Below are positions 8,803 through 16,212 of a DNA stretch of 64,000 nt, piece after piece (position 1 is the first letter of the stretch; the number at the start of each line of letters is the position of its first letter). The notes beneath the pieces were generated by a model, which saw only the letters and a list, made by a program, of their open reading frames with translations, had not been told where the DNA came from and did no database searches. Made by a program: the position numbers and the translations under genes. Source of the stretch: Paracoccus gahaiensis (GTDB taxonomy: Bacteria; Pseudomonadota; Alphaproteobacteria; Rhodobacterales; Rhodobacteraceae); assembly GCF_005048225.1 (NCBI RefSeq), contig NZ_SUNI01000016.1, positions 47,774-111,773 on the forward strand, given 5' to 3'.

Positions 8803-9589
8803 GCTGGCCGCCCTGATCCGCGCGCGCGCCGGGGATCAGGCGCCCGAGTACGGGCTGATCCTCGGCTCGGGCCTGGGCCATCTGGCGGCGCAGGTTCAGG
8901 GCGTGGCGATCCCCTATGACGACCTGCCGGGCTTTCCCCATGCGGGCGTCTCGGGCCATGTCCCCCAGCTGGTCATCGGCGAGCTGGAGGGCAAGCGCGT
9001 CGCCGTCTTCGGCGGTCGGTCGCATTACTACGAACAGGGTCGGGCGGATGCGATGCGCCTGCCCTTGGAAACCCTGGCCGCGCTCGGCTGCGAAAGACTG
9101 ATCCTGACCAATGCGGCGGGCTCGCTGCGCGCCGACATCCCCACGGGCGGGCTGATGCTGCTCAACGACCACATCGCCTTCGCAGGCACCAACCCCCTGA
9201 TCGGAGAGGCGACCGACGCCCGCTTCGTCCCCATGACCGACGCCCATGACACCCGGATGCGCGCCGCCCTCTCGGCTGCGGCGCAGTCCGAGGGCGTGGA
9301 CCTGCCCGAGGGCGTCTATTGCTGGTTCTCGGGCCCCAGCTTCGAGACCCCGGCCGAGATTCGCGCCGCCCGCATCCTGGGCGCCGACGCGGTCGGCATG
9401 TCGACGGTCCCCGAGATCATCCTGTCGCGCTTCCTGGGCCTGCGCTGCGCGGCCATCTCGGTCATCACCAACATGGGCGCGGGCCTCTCGGACGAGGCGA
9501 TCAGCCACGACCACACCAAGGCCATGGCCCCCCTGGGCGCCGCCAAGCTGGAGCGCCTGCTGCGCCGCTTCCTCCGCGACGCCGCCTGA
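8786..9589 (+). CDS. Purine nucleoside phosphorylase (trimeric, NP-II family)
   Basis: Splits purine (deoxy)nucleosides with phosphate into base and (deoxy)ribose 1-phosphate. The 267-residue protein has the PNP landmarks: phosphate-site GSGLG (27-31), GRSHYYEQG, NAAGSL, and the purine-site block GPSFETPAEIRA followed by GADAVGMSTVPE. The length and motifs fit the trimeric mammalian-like class rather than hexameric DeoD. Being the last gene of the BMP-type ABC operon and overlapping it, the enzyme probably acts on imported nucleosides. It is followed by a copy of the intergenic AAATATCC element. Confidence 0.94.
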   Translation: MSRSAELAALIRARAGDQAPEYGLILGSGLGHLAAQVQGVAIPYDDLPGFPHAGVSGHVPQLVIGELEGKRVAVFGGRSHYYEQGRADAMRLPLETLAALGCERLILTNAAGSLRADIPTGGLMLLNDHIAFAGTNPLIGEATDARFVPMTDAHDTRMRAALSAAAQSEGVDLPEGVYCWFSGPSFETPAEIRAARILGADAVGMSTVPEIILSRFLGLRCAAISVITNMGAGLSDEAISHDHTKAMAPLGAAKLERLLRRFLRDAA

Positions 9590-9633
9590 GGACCCGCCCC
9601 CTGCGGCGGTCCATAAATATCCCCGCCGGAGGC
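9590..9633 (+). repeat. Intergenic AAATATCC element, copy 1
   Basis: Lies between the phosphorylase and the convergent mnmH gene. It contains GGTCCATAAATATCCCCGCC (box AAATATCC at 9615-9622). A hairpin with arms GGACC(C)GCC and GGCGGTCC sits immediately ahead of the box rather than behind it. It matches the five other copies in the window less well than they match each other. Confidence 0.5.
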
Positions 9634-9659
9634 ATCAAGGCCCGCCACAAGCGCCGCCC

Positions 9660-10712
9660 TCAGCCGCCCAAGCGCCCCAGCCCGGCCTCGATGGCGCCGG
9701 CGGCGGCGTCCAGATCCACCAGCGTCTCCAGAACCACGGTCCCGCCGCGCCCGTCCTCGTGGCGCATCCGGTGGCGCTGATAGCGCGGGTCGTAATGGTG
9801 GCGCAGCAGCCCCTCGGACAGAGCCTGCCAGTCCTGCCGGGCCAGCATCGCGCGCCAGTCCTCCAGCCGCTCGGCGGGATGCAGGGGCGCCAGCAGGTCC
9901 AGGATGCCGGCCACGCGGGCGGGATCCTCGACCATGTCGCCATAGCTGGCGGCGGTGAAGGCGGCGCGGGCCTCGACCGGCACCTGCATCTGAAGGCGCG
10001 GCGCGGCGCAGATCGCCTGCCACATCGCTTTGGGGACGTTGACGACGCCGATGCGGCTGCTCTCGGCCTCGACCAGCACCGGGCGGGCGGGGTCCAGCCC
10101 CTCCATCGCCAGGGCCAGGCGTCCCTCGAACATCTTCTGGCTGGGCTGGCCGCCGGGCATGGCGCCGAACAGGCTGCCGCGATGGTTGGCCAGCCCCTCC
10201 AGGTCGATCACCTGATGCCCCCGCGCGGCCAGCCGCTGCAGGATCGCGGTCTTGGCGCTGCCGGTATTGCCGTCCAGCACCACCACCGGTGACGCCACCG
10301 GGCCGTTCTGCACCCGGTCGACCACCAGCGCGCGCCAGGCCTTGTAGCCGCCCTCGATCCGGCCCACGCGCCAGCCGATCTGGCCAAGGATCGTGGCGAA
10401 GCTGCCCGAGCGCTGCCCGCCCCGCCAGCAATAGACCAGGGGACGCCACGCGCCGCCCCGGTCCATCAGCGTGCCGGTGATGTGGCGGGCCGAGTTCGCC
10501 GCGACCAGCGCCGCGCCGATCTTGCGGGCGTCGAAGGGCGAGACCTGCTTGTAGATCGTGCCCACACGGGCGCGTTCCTCGTCATCCAGCACGGGCAGGT
10601 TGATCGCGCCCGGCAGGTGATCCTCGGCAAATTCGGCGGGGGCACGCACGTCGATGATCTGGTCGAACCCCGCCAGCGCGGGGTCCGACAGGCCGGCCAG
10701 TCGCAGCGACAA
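9660..10712 (-). CDS. mnmH: tRNA 2-selenouridine/geranyl-2-thiouridine synthase MnmH
   Basis: MnmH replaces sulfur with selenium at wobble 2-thiouridine of tRNAs for Lys, Glu and Gln, through a geranylated intermediate. The 350-residue protein has an N-terminal rhodanese domain with the active Cys95 in YCWRGGQRSGS and a P-loop domain with GNTGSAKT (about 148-155). The P-loop varies from GxxGxGKT but keeps Lys-Thr. The selenophosphate synthetase gene selD is not in the window. Only two bases separate it from the upstream L,D-transpeptidase gene. Confidence 0.93.
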   Translation of the reverse strand: MSLRLAGLSDPALAGFDQIIDVRAPAEFAEDHLPGAINLPVLDDEERARVGTIYKQVSPFDARKIGAALVAANSARHITGTLMDRGGAWRPLVYCWRGGQRSGSFATILGQIGWRVGRIEGGYKAWRALVVDRVQNGPVASPVVVLDGNTGSAKTAILQRLAARGHQVIDLEGLANHRGSLFGAMPGGQPSQKMFEGRLALAMEGLDPARPVLVEAESSRIGVVNVPKAMWQAICAAPRLQMQVPVEARAAFTAASYGDMVEDPARVAGILDLLAPLHPAERLEDWRAMLARQDWQALSEGLLRHHYDPRYQRHRMRHEDGRGGTVVLETLVDLDAAAGAIEAGLGRLGG

Positions 10713-10714
10713 GG

Positions 10715-11293
10715 TCAGAAGACGTAGACGGGCGTGCCGAGCGGCACCTGGTCGAAGAGGCTGATCACCGCCTCGTTGCGCATCCTGAGGCAGCCGTTCG
10801 ACACGGCCTGGCCGATCGAGCCGGGTTGCGTCGTGCCGTGGATGCGGATCGCGGTGTCGTTGCCGCGATCATCGTACAGGTACAGCGCGCGGGCCCCCAG
10901 GGGGTTCTGCGGCCCACCCGGCATGCCGTCGGCATATTGCTGATAGGCGTCGGGGTTGCGCTCGATCATGTCGTTGGTCGGGCGCCAGCTGGGCCATTCG
11001 ACCTTGCGCCCGATGGTGGCCTTGCCCTTCCAGACCAGCTCTGCCGTGCCCACGGCCACGCCATAGCGCACCGCCCGGCCCGGCGCCGTCACGTGGTACA
11101 GAAAGAAGTCGCGGCTGACGACGACGATGCTGCCGACCTCGAAATCGTCGCGGATGGCGACCTCGACCGGCGCATAGGGATCGACCGCGGGGGTCGCGGC
11201 GACGGCGGGCGCGGCGGGGGCGGCCTGCGCCATCGCCAGCGCCGGGGCGGCGGCCAGCAGGGCGGCCAGGGAGATGATCTGACGACGGTTCAT
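10715..11293 (-). CDS. L,D-transpeptidase (YkuD domain), periplasmic
   Basis: A cell-wall enzyme that forms 3-3 peptidoglycan crosslinks or attaches proteins to the wall. The 192 residues begin with a signal peptide (MNRRQIISL..., cleavage near Ala22) and an Ala/Pro-rich stretch. The YkuD catalytic block is complete, with His152 in IHGTT and Cys168 in SNGCLRM. There is no LysM or peptidoglycan-binding domain. It is probably transcribed with mnmH, though no shared function is evident. Confidence 0.92.
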   Translation of the reverse strand: MNRRQIISLAALLAAAPALAMAQAAPAAPAVAATPAVDPYAPVEVAIRDDFEVGSIVVVSRDFFLYHVTAPGRAVRYGVAVGTAELVWKGKATIGRKVEWPSWRPTNDMIERNPDAYQQYADGMPGGPQNPLGARALYLYDDRGNDTAIRIHGTTQPGSIGQAVSNGCLRMRNEAVISLFDQVPLGTPVYVF

Positions 11294-11431
11294 GGCGGGG
11301 TCCTCGTCCGGTTGTCGTTATTCCCCCGGATACAGGCAAACCGCCCCCGCCCGCAACTCACGACGCTGTTGCGGGGCCATTCGGGACCCGGCGGGCTTGA
11401 CCGGGGGGCCCTGCGGCCACATCTTGAGCTC

Positions 11432-11680
11432 ATGAGCTGCCCCCATGCCCGTTCCGCCCCCCAGGCCTGCGCACCCGACCGGCGCGTGGCGACCCGGCCT
11501 GCACATCGCTGCCGGGGCCGGGGCGACCGGGCCTGCCGCTGCCACGTGACCGCCCGGCCCCGGCTGGCGCGGCCCGTGCCCCTGCCCCGGCCTCACCGGA
11601 ACTGGCACCTTGCGGCCCCGACCCGCCGCGACCTGCCCGATCTGGCCCCCCTGCGCCCGCAGGCGCCCCCGCGTCCCTGA
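11432..11680 (+). CDS. Candidate Cys-rich leader ORF upstream of copA
   Basis: I do not recognise this 82-codon frame, and it may not be a gene. It fills the gap before copA, about 88% of its codons end in G or C, and it encodes five Cys and several His in its first half (including CRCH). It ends QAPPRP. The stop codon abuts an inverted repeat (11680-11706) that stands just ahead of the copA ribosome-binding site. That layout resembles copper-responsive leader peptides (CutF/CruR type) described in Rhodobacter and Bordetella, but no signal peptide is visible here. High Arg/Pro content can also arise from GC-rich non-coding DNA. Confidence 0.35.
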   Translation: MSCPHARSAPQACAPDRRVATRPAHRCRGRGDRACRCHVTARPRLARPVPLPRPHRNWHLAAPTRRDLPDLAPLRPQAPPRP

Positions 11681-11706
11681 AGGATCTGCGCCCGACCCGC
11701 ATCCTT
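11680..11706 (+). promoter_or_regulatory. Hairpin ahead of the copA ribosome-binding site
   Basis: AAGGAT (11680-11685) and ATCCTT (11701-11706) form a six-base-pair stem with a 15-base loop. The left arm begins on the last base of the leader ORF stop codon. GAGGAG follows the right arm directly and serves the copA ATG at 11723. The placement suggests control of copA translation by a ribosome finishing or stalling at the end of the leader. Confidence 0.4.
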
Positions 11707-11722
11707 GAGGAGACCCCTTGCC

Positions 11723-14128
11723 ATGACCCCAACGACCCGTCTTGACCTGCCCATCCCCGACATCAGCTGCGGCGCCTGTGCCGCTCGCGTCACCCGTGCG
11801 CTGACCGCCCTGCCGGGCCTTGGCGAGATCTCGGTCAATCCCGTCACGAAACAGGCCCGTCTGACCCTGGACGGCGCCACTTTGCCGCAGGTGCAGGTGG
11901 CGCTGGCCGATGCGGGCTATCCCGCCACCCTGCCCGTCACCCGGCTAAGCATCGAGGGGATGAGCTGCGCCTCGTGTTCCGGCCGGGTGGAGCGGGCGCT
12001 GTCGGCGCGCCCCGACGTGGCAGAGGCGCAGGTGAACCTGGCCACCCACCGGGCCCGGGTGACCCATGCCCCCGGCCTGACCCCGCAGGCGCTGGCGCGG
12101 ATCGTCACCGATCTGGGCTATCCGGCAACCGTGATGCAGGATGGCCCCGCCGCGCCGCCGCCGGACGAGGTTCCCGCGCTGCGCCGGGCGGTGCTGACCG
12201 CCGCCCTGCTGACCCTGCCCGTTTTCGTGGTCGAGATGGGCGGCCATCTGGTCCCCGCCTTCCACCACTGGCTGCACGATCTGGTGCCGATGCAGGCGCT
12301 GTGGCTGGCGCAGATGGTCCTGGTGCTGGCGGTGCTGGCCGGGCCGGGGCGGCGGTTCTTCACCACCGGCATCCCGGCGCTGCTGCGCGGCGCGCCCGAG
12401 ATGAACAGCTTGGTCGCACTTGGTGCCGGGACCGCCTTCGCCTTCTCGGCCGTGGTGACGCTGGCGCCGCAGCTGGTGCCCGAAGCCTCGCGGCAGGTCT
12501 GGTTCGAGGCGGCGGCGGTCATCGTCACGCTGATCCTGACCGGCCGCTGGCTGGAGGCCCGCGCCAAGGGACAGGCGGGCGCCGCGATCCGCGCGCTGGT
12601 GGCCCTGACCCCGGACGAGGCGACCGCGCTGCGCGACGGCCAGCCGGTCAAGGTCGCCGTGGCCGATCTGCGCCCCGGCGATCTGGTCCGGCTGGCCCCC
12701 GGAGAGCGCGTCGCGCTGGATGGCATCCTGACCGAAGGCTCGGGGCCGATCGACGAATCCATGCTGACCGGGGAACCGGTGCCCGCCGCCAAGGTGCCGG
12801 GCGATGCGGTGACCGGGGGCACGGTCAACGGCCTCTCCGCGCTGACCTATCGCGTCACCGCGACCGGGTCGGACACGGTCCTGTCGCGCATCGTGGCGCT
12901 GGTCGAGGAGGCGCAGGCCGCGCGGCTGCCGGTGCAGGCGCTGGTCGACCGGGTGACGCGGGTCTTCGTGCCCATGGTCATGGCGCTAGCGGCGCTGACC
13001 TTCGCGCTGTGGCTGGGCTTCGGCCCCGATCTGGCCCATGCGGTCGTGGCGGCGGTCTCGGTCCTGATCATCGCCTGTCCCTGCGCGATGGGGTTGGCGG
13101 TGCCGGTCTCGATCATGGTGGGCAGCGGGCGGGGCGCGCAGCTGGGCGTGCTGTTCCGGCGCGGCGATGCGCTGCAGAAGCTGGCCTCGGCCCGCATCGT
13201 GGGCTTCGACAAGACCGGCACGCTGACGCAGGGGCGGCCCCGCGTCACCGCGATCTGGACCGAGGGGATCACTCGCGACCAAGCCCTGCGGCTGACCGCC
13301 GCCGCCGAGGCGCGGTCCGAGCATCCCCTGGCCGCCGCCATCCTGGCCGAGGCGCAGGGCCTGGACCTGCCCCCGGCGGATGAGGTGACGGCCGCACCGG
13401 GCCAGGGTCTGACGGCCAGGGTCGAGGGGCAGGCCCTGCGCATCGGCAACCGCGCGGCGCTGGAGGCCGCAGGCATCACCTCGGACCCGGGCCTGATGAC
13501 CCAGGCTGACAAGGCGGCCTCCGAGGGCGCGACCCCGGTGCATCTGGCCGTGGACGGCCTCCATGTCGCCAGCTTCGCGCTGGCCGATCCCGAACGCCCA
13601 GAATCGGCCAAGGCCGTCGCCGCCCTGCAGGCGATGGGGTTGCAGACCGTGATGCTGTCGGGCGACCTGCCCGCCACGGCGCGGGCCGTGGGCGCGCGGC
13701 TTGGCATCAGCCGGGTCGAGGCGGGCCTCTCGCCCGAGGACAAGCTGACCGCGATCCGCGCGATGGGCCCCGGCAGCGTCTTCGTGGGCGACGGCATCAA
13801 CGACGCCCCCGCCCTGGCCGCCGCCGAGACCGGCATCGCCATCGGCACCGGCACCGACATCGCCATCGAATCGGCGGATGCGGTGCTGATGTCGGGCGAT
13901 CCCACCGGCGTGGTGCGCGCCATCCGCCTGTCGCGGGCGGTGATGCGCAACATCCGCCAGAACCTGTTCTGGGCCTTCGCCTATAATGTCGCGCTGATCC
14001 CGGTCGCCATGGGGGTGCTGGTGCCCTTCGGCGGGCCGCAGCTGTCGCCGATGCTGGGGGCGGGGGCGATGGCGCTGTCCTCGGTCTTCGTGGTGGGCAA
14101 TGCCCTGCGCCTGAGGCGCGCCGCATGA
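11723..14128 (+). CDS. copA: Copper-exporting P1B-type ATPase CopA
   Basis: Pumps Cu(I) out of the cytoplasm. The 801-residue protein has two N-terminal heavy-metal-binding domains with CGAC (Cys16, Cys19) and MSCASC (Cys82, Cys85), and about eight membrane helices. It also has the actuator TGE loop, the transport motif CPC near residue 452, the phosphorylated Asp of DKTGT near 496, SEHPLA, and the hinge GDGIND near 690. ATG 11723 is preceded by GAGGAG. The last four bases overlap the next gene. No CueR-type regulator is adjacent, so control may come through the leader region upstream. Confidence 0.96.
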   Translation: MTPTTRLDLPIPDISCGACAARVTRALTALPGLGEISVNPVTKQARLTLDGATLPQVQVALADAGYPATLPVTRLSIEGMSCASCSGRVERALSARPDVAEAQVNLATHRARVTHAPGLTPQALARIVTDLGYPATVMQDGPAAPPPDEVPALRRAVLTAALLTLPVFVVEMGGHLVPAFHHWLHDLVPMQALWLAQMVLVLAVLAGPGRRFFTTGIPALLRGAPEMNSLVALGAGTAFAFSAVVTLAPQLVPEASRQVWFEAAAVIVTLILTGRWLEARAKGQAGAAIRALVALTPDEATALRDGQPVKVAVADLRPGDLVRLAPGERVALDGILTEGSGPIDESMLTGEPVPAAKVPGDAVTGGTVNGLSALTYRVTATGSDTVLSRIVALVEEAQAARLPVQALVDRVTRVFVPMVMALAALTFALWLGFGPDLAHAVVAAVSVLIIACPCAMGLAVPVSIMVGSGRGAQLGVLFRRGDALQKLASARIVGFDKTGTLTQGRPRVTAIWTEGITRDQALRLTAAAEARSEHPLAAAILAEAQGLDLPPADEVTAAPGQGLTARVEGQALRIGNRAALEAAGITSDPGLMTQADKAASEGATPVHLAVDGLHVASFALADPERPESAKAVAALQAMGLQTVMLSGDLPATARAVGARLGISRVEAGLSPEDKLTAIRAMGPGSVFVGDGINDAPALAAAETGIAIGTGTDIAIESADAVLMSGDPTGVVRAIRLSRAVMRNIRQNLFWAFAYNVALIPVAMGVLVPFGGPQLSPMLGAGAMALSSVFVVGNALRLRRAA

Positions 14129-14775
14129 CCCTGACCCGACGCCATCTTCTGGCGCTGACCGCCACCCTGCCCCTCGCCCGCCCGGGCTGGGCGCAGCCGG
14201 CCCCGCTGCCCCGCATCCTGTGCTTCGGCGACAGCCTGACGGCGGGCTATGGGCTGAACCGGACCGAGGGGCTGGTGCCGCAGCTGTCAGACTGGCTGGC
14301 CGCCGCCGGGCGTCCCGCGCAGCTGATCGATGGAGGGCTGTCGGGCGACACCACCCCGGGCGGTCGGGTACGCATCGCATTCTCGATGCGTCGCCACAGG
14401 CCCGATGCGGTCATCGTCGAGCTGGGCGGCAACGACATGCTGCGCGGCTGGCAGCCCGCGGAGGGCGAGGCGAACCTGGACGCGATCCTGACCACGGCGG
14501 GTGCGGGCGGGCGACCGCTGCTTCTGGTGGGGATCCACGCGCCGGCGGGCGATCCCGCATGGCGGCGGGGCTGGGCCGAGATCTGGCCGCGTCTGGCCGC
14601 GCGCCACGATGCGCTGCTGCTGGCCGATCTTTACGCGCCGCTGGCCGCCGTGGCCCCGGACGACCGGGGGCCTCTGCTGCTGCGCGACGGGGTTCACCCC
14701 TCGGCGGCGGGCGTCGAACTGCTGGTGGATCATCTGGGCCCGGTCGCGGCCGAGCTGGTCGCGCGGGTCGGGTAA
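14125..14775 (+). CDS. tesA: GDSL/SGNH arylesterase (TesA-like), exported
   Basis: A periplasmic esterase or lysophospholipase of the SGNH hydrolase fold. The N-terminus TRRHLLAL...GWAQ is a signal sequence with a twin Arg. The catalytic Ser37 sits in FGDSLTAGYG, the oxyanion Gly in the Gly-Asp-Thr-Thr block, Asn in LGGND, and the Asp/His pair in DGVHPSAAG near the end. The gene overlaps copA by four bases (ATGA). This adjacency to a copper ATPase has no obvious functional reason. It is followed by a strong hairpin at 14780-14809. Confidence 0.9.
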   Translation: MTLTRRHLLALTATLPLARPGWAQPAPLPRILCFGDSLTAGYGLNRTEGLVPQLSDWLAAAGRPAQLIDGGLSGDTTPGGRVRIAFSMRRHRPDAVIVELGGNDMLRGWQPAEGEANLDAILTTAGAGGRPLLLVGIHAPAGDPAWRRGWAEIWPRLAARHDALLLADLYAPLAAVAPDDRGPLLLRDGVHPSAAGVELLVDHLGPVAAELVARVG

Positions 14776-14779
14776 GCGG

Positions 14780-14809
14780 TGGGGGCGGCCCCGCGCGGGA
14801 CCGCCCCCG
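14780..14809. terminator. Hairpin between convergent tesA and the copper chaperone gene
   Basis: The arms TGGGGGCGGcCCC and GGGaCCGCCCCC with a GCGC loop form a long GC-rich stem with one mismatch. There is no U-run on either side. It sits five bases past the tesA stop and a few bases past the convergent stop, so it could end transcripts from both sides. Confidence 0.55.
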
Positions 14810-14815
14810 GACCTG

Positions 14816-15289
14816 TCAGTGGCCGGCGTGCGGATCGGCCTCCGAGGCCGCCGCCGCATCCTCGGGGGAGCGCTGGTTGTCGACGACGGCCTCGGCCTCT
14901 TCGGTGCCGCAATCGCCGAAATCCAGGGTGAGGGTCAGGCTGTCGCCATCGGTCAGGGGATCGGTCAGGCCCAGCAGCATGACGTGATCGCCCCCGCGCG
15001 CCAGATCATGGGTCTGGCCGGGTTCGACTGGAATGCCGCCCTCGATCCGGCCCATCTTCATCACGCCATCCTCTTCCAGATGGGTGTGCAGCTCGGCCCG
15101 CTCGGCGGCCTTGGTGGTCACCGAGTGCAGGGTGCAGGGCACCTGCCGGTGATTTTCCAGCTGCAGGAAGACCGCACCCACCTGGGGGTTGGTGCTGCGG
15201 ACATAGGCGTCGTTGATATGCATGCCGTCATGGGCCAGCGCGGTCACGGGCAGAAGGGCCGCGATCGCGGCAAGGGTCAGGGTTTTCAT
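14816..15289 (-). CDS. Periplasmic copper chaperone, PCu(A)C family
   Basis: Binds Cu in the periplasm and helps deliver it to cytochrome oxidase (partner of Sco proteins). The 157 residues start with a signal peptide (to about Ala19, LAHDG). The copper motif is present: His68/His70, Met77/Met79, then HVM (His102, Met104). The C-terminus adds an acidic tail ending PHAGH, a possible extra metal ligand. Its ribosome site AAGGA lies about 32 bases after the stop of the DUF2946-like gene, so the two are likely co-transcribed and perhaps translationally linked. Confidence 0.93.
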   Translation of the reverse strand: MKTLTLAAIAALLPVTALAHDGMHINDAYVRSTNPQVGAVFLQLENHRQVPCTLHSVTTKAAERAELHTHLEEDGVMKMGRIEGGIPVEPGQTHDLARGGDHVMLLGLTDPLTDGDSLTLTLDFGDCGTEEAEAVVDNQRSPEDAAAASEADPHAGH

Positions 15290-15321
15290 GTCAAATCCTT
15301 GGGTATTCGTTCAGGGAAGGG

Positions 15322-15660
15322 TCAGGCAAGCCCCGCCCCCGGCGGGTCCCTCACCCGGACCGGCCCCTGCCGTTCGGACCCCTGCCCCGCGCCCCGGTCC
15401 GGCAGCGCCTCCTGACCATGGGCCACGCGCAAAGGCAGCGCCACATCGGCGGGACCGATCGCCGCCAGAATCGACAGCGCCATGTCGGGGCACAGATGGG
15501 TGCGGCTGCCCTGGTCGCCGGGCAGCTCGATGGTGACGATGCCATGCCCGGTGCAGAGCACGATCTGCTCGCCCGACAGCACCGTGCCCCGCGCAGCCCC
15601 CAGCCCGATGCTGGTCAGCATCACGACAAGGATCAGGATCAGGGGCAAGGGTCGGATCAT
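15322..15660 (-). CDS. DUF2946/CutF-like small exported Cys protein, candidate copper leader
   Basis: A 112-residue protein with a hydrophobic N-terminal signal (RPLPLILILVVMLTSIG). A Cys-containing mature region follows, with LCTGHG and, about 20 residues later, HLCPDM. The C-terminus is Arg/Pro-rich and ends RDPPGAGLA. This plan matches DUF2946-like proteins, some of which (CutF in Rhodobacter capsulatus, CruR in Bordetella) act as copper-responsive leader peptides for the next gene. Here the next gene on the same strand is the PCu(A)C chaperone. ATG 15660 is chosen because the signal peptide starts there. The family link is from memory of the layout, not a search. Confidence 0.65.
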   Translation of the reverse strand: MIRPLPLILILVVMLTSIGLGAARGTVLSGEQIVLCTGHGIVTIELPGDQGSRTHLCPDMALSILAAIGPADVALPLRVAHGQEALPDRGAGQGSERQGPVRVRDPPGAGLA

Positions 15661-15792
15661 GAGCGGCAATCTAGCCCGGGGGCGCGGCAGGGTCAGCAGC
15701 CAATCGGTCGCAGCGCGGGCAGGCCCCGCACGAACCACATGCAAAAGCCCCGCCGGATCGGCAGGGCCATGCAGGATTGGACAGGCGTCGGA

Positions 15793-16089
15793 TCAGGCTT
15801 CGGCGGTCGCCGCGGCTGCCTTGACCAGGTCGCGCTTGATCTTCATCGCGCGGTCCGACAGCTCGGCATCCTTGGCCTTGGCCAGGAACGCGTCCAGACC
15901 ACCGCGGTGATCGACCGAGCGCAGCGCGGCAGCCGAGATCTTGAGCGAGTAGCCGCGGCCCAGTTTCTCGGACAGCAGGGTGACCTCGTTCAGGTTGGGC
16001 AGGAACCGGCGACGGGTCCTGTTGTTGGCATGGCTGACATTGTTACCGCTCATCGGGCCTTTGCCGGTCAGTTCGCAGACGCGCGACAT
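15793..16089 (-). CDS. rpmB: 50S ribosomal protein L28
   Basis: A 98-residue structural protein of the large ribosomal subunit. It begins [22 protein letters not shown], typical of proteobacterial L28, with basic RRRFLPNL next and an Ala-rich end. The single N-terminal Cys in CELTGK is as usual. It is monocistronic, facing the end of the ada gene across a 123-base gap that holds a terminator for that gene. Confidence 0.97.
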   Translation of the reverse strand: MSRVCELTGKGPMSGNNVSHANNRTRRRFLPNLNEVTLLSEKLGRGYSLKISAAALRSVDHRGGLDAFLAKAKDAELSDRAMKIKRDLVKAAAATAEA

Positions 16090-16145
16090 GGTGTGTTCCT
16101 TCGTCTCGGCTATGCGGGTTTTCCCGATCCGGGTCGACCCAATGT

Positions 16146-16171
16146 GAAAGGGCGCCGCGAGGCAGCGCCCG
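16146..16171 (-). terminator. Rho-independent-type terminator after ada
   Basis: Read on the minus strand, GGGCGC and GCGCCC form a six-pair stem around a nine-base loop and are followed by TTTC. It lies about 42 bases beyond the ada stop, in the expected place to end the meaB-ada transcript before rpmB. Confidence 0.6.
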
Positions 16172-16212
16172 GAATTCCGTTCGCGGGTGGTTACAGCGCC
16201 GGAAGGACCGCG

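Noticed and set aside
11445..11550. An alternative short frame (MPVPPPRP...) before copA
   Set aside because: It ends far from the copA start and hairpin and has no Cys; the longer frame fits the layout better, though neither is proved.
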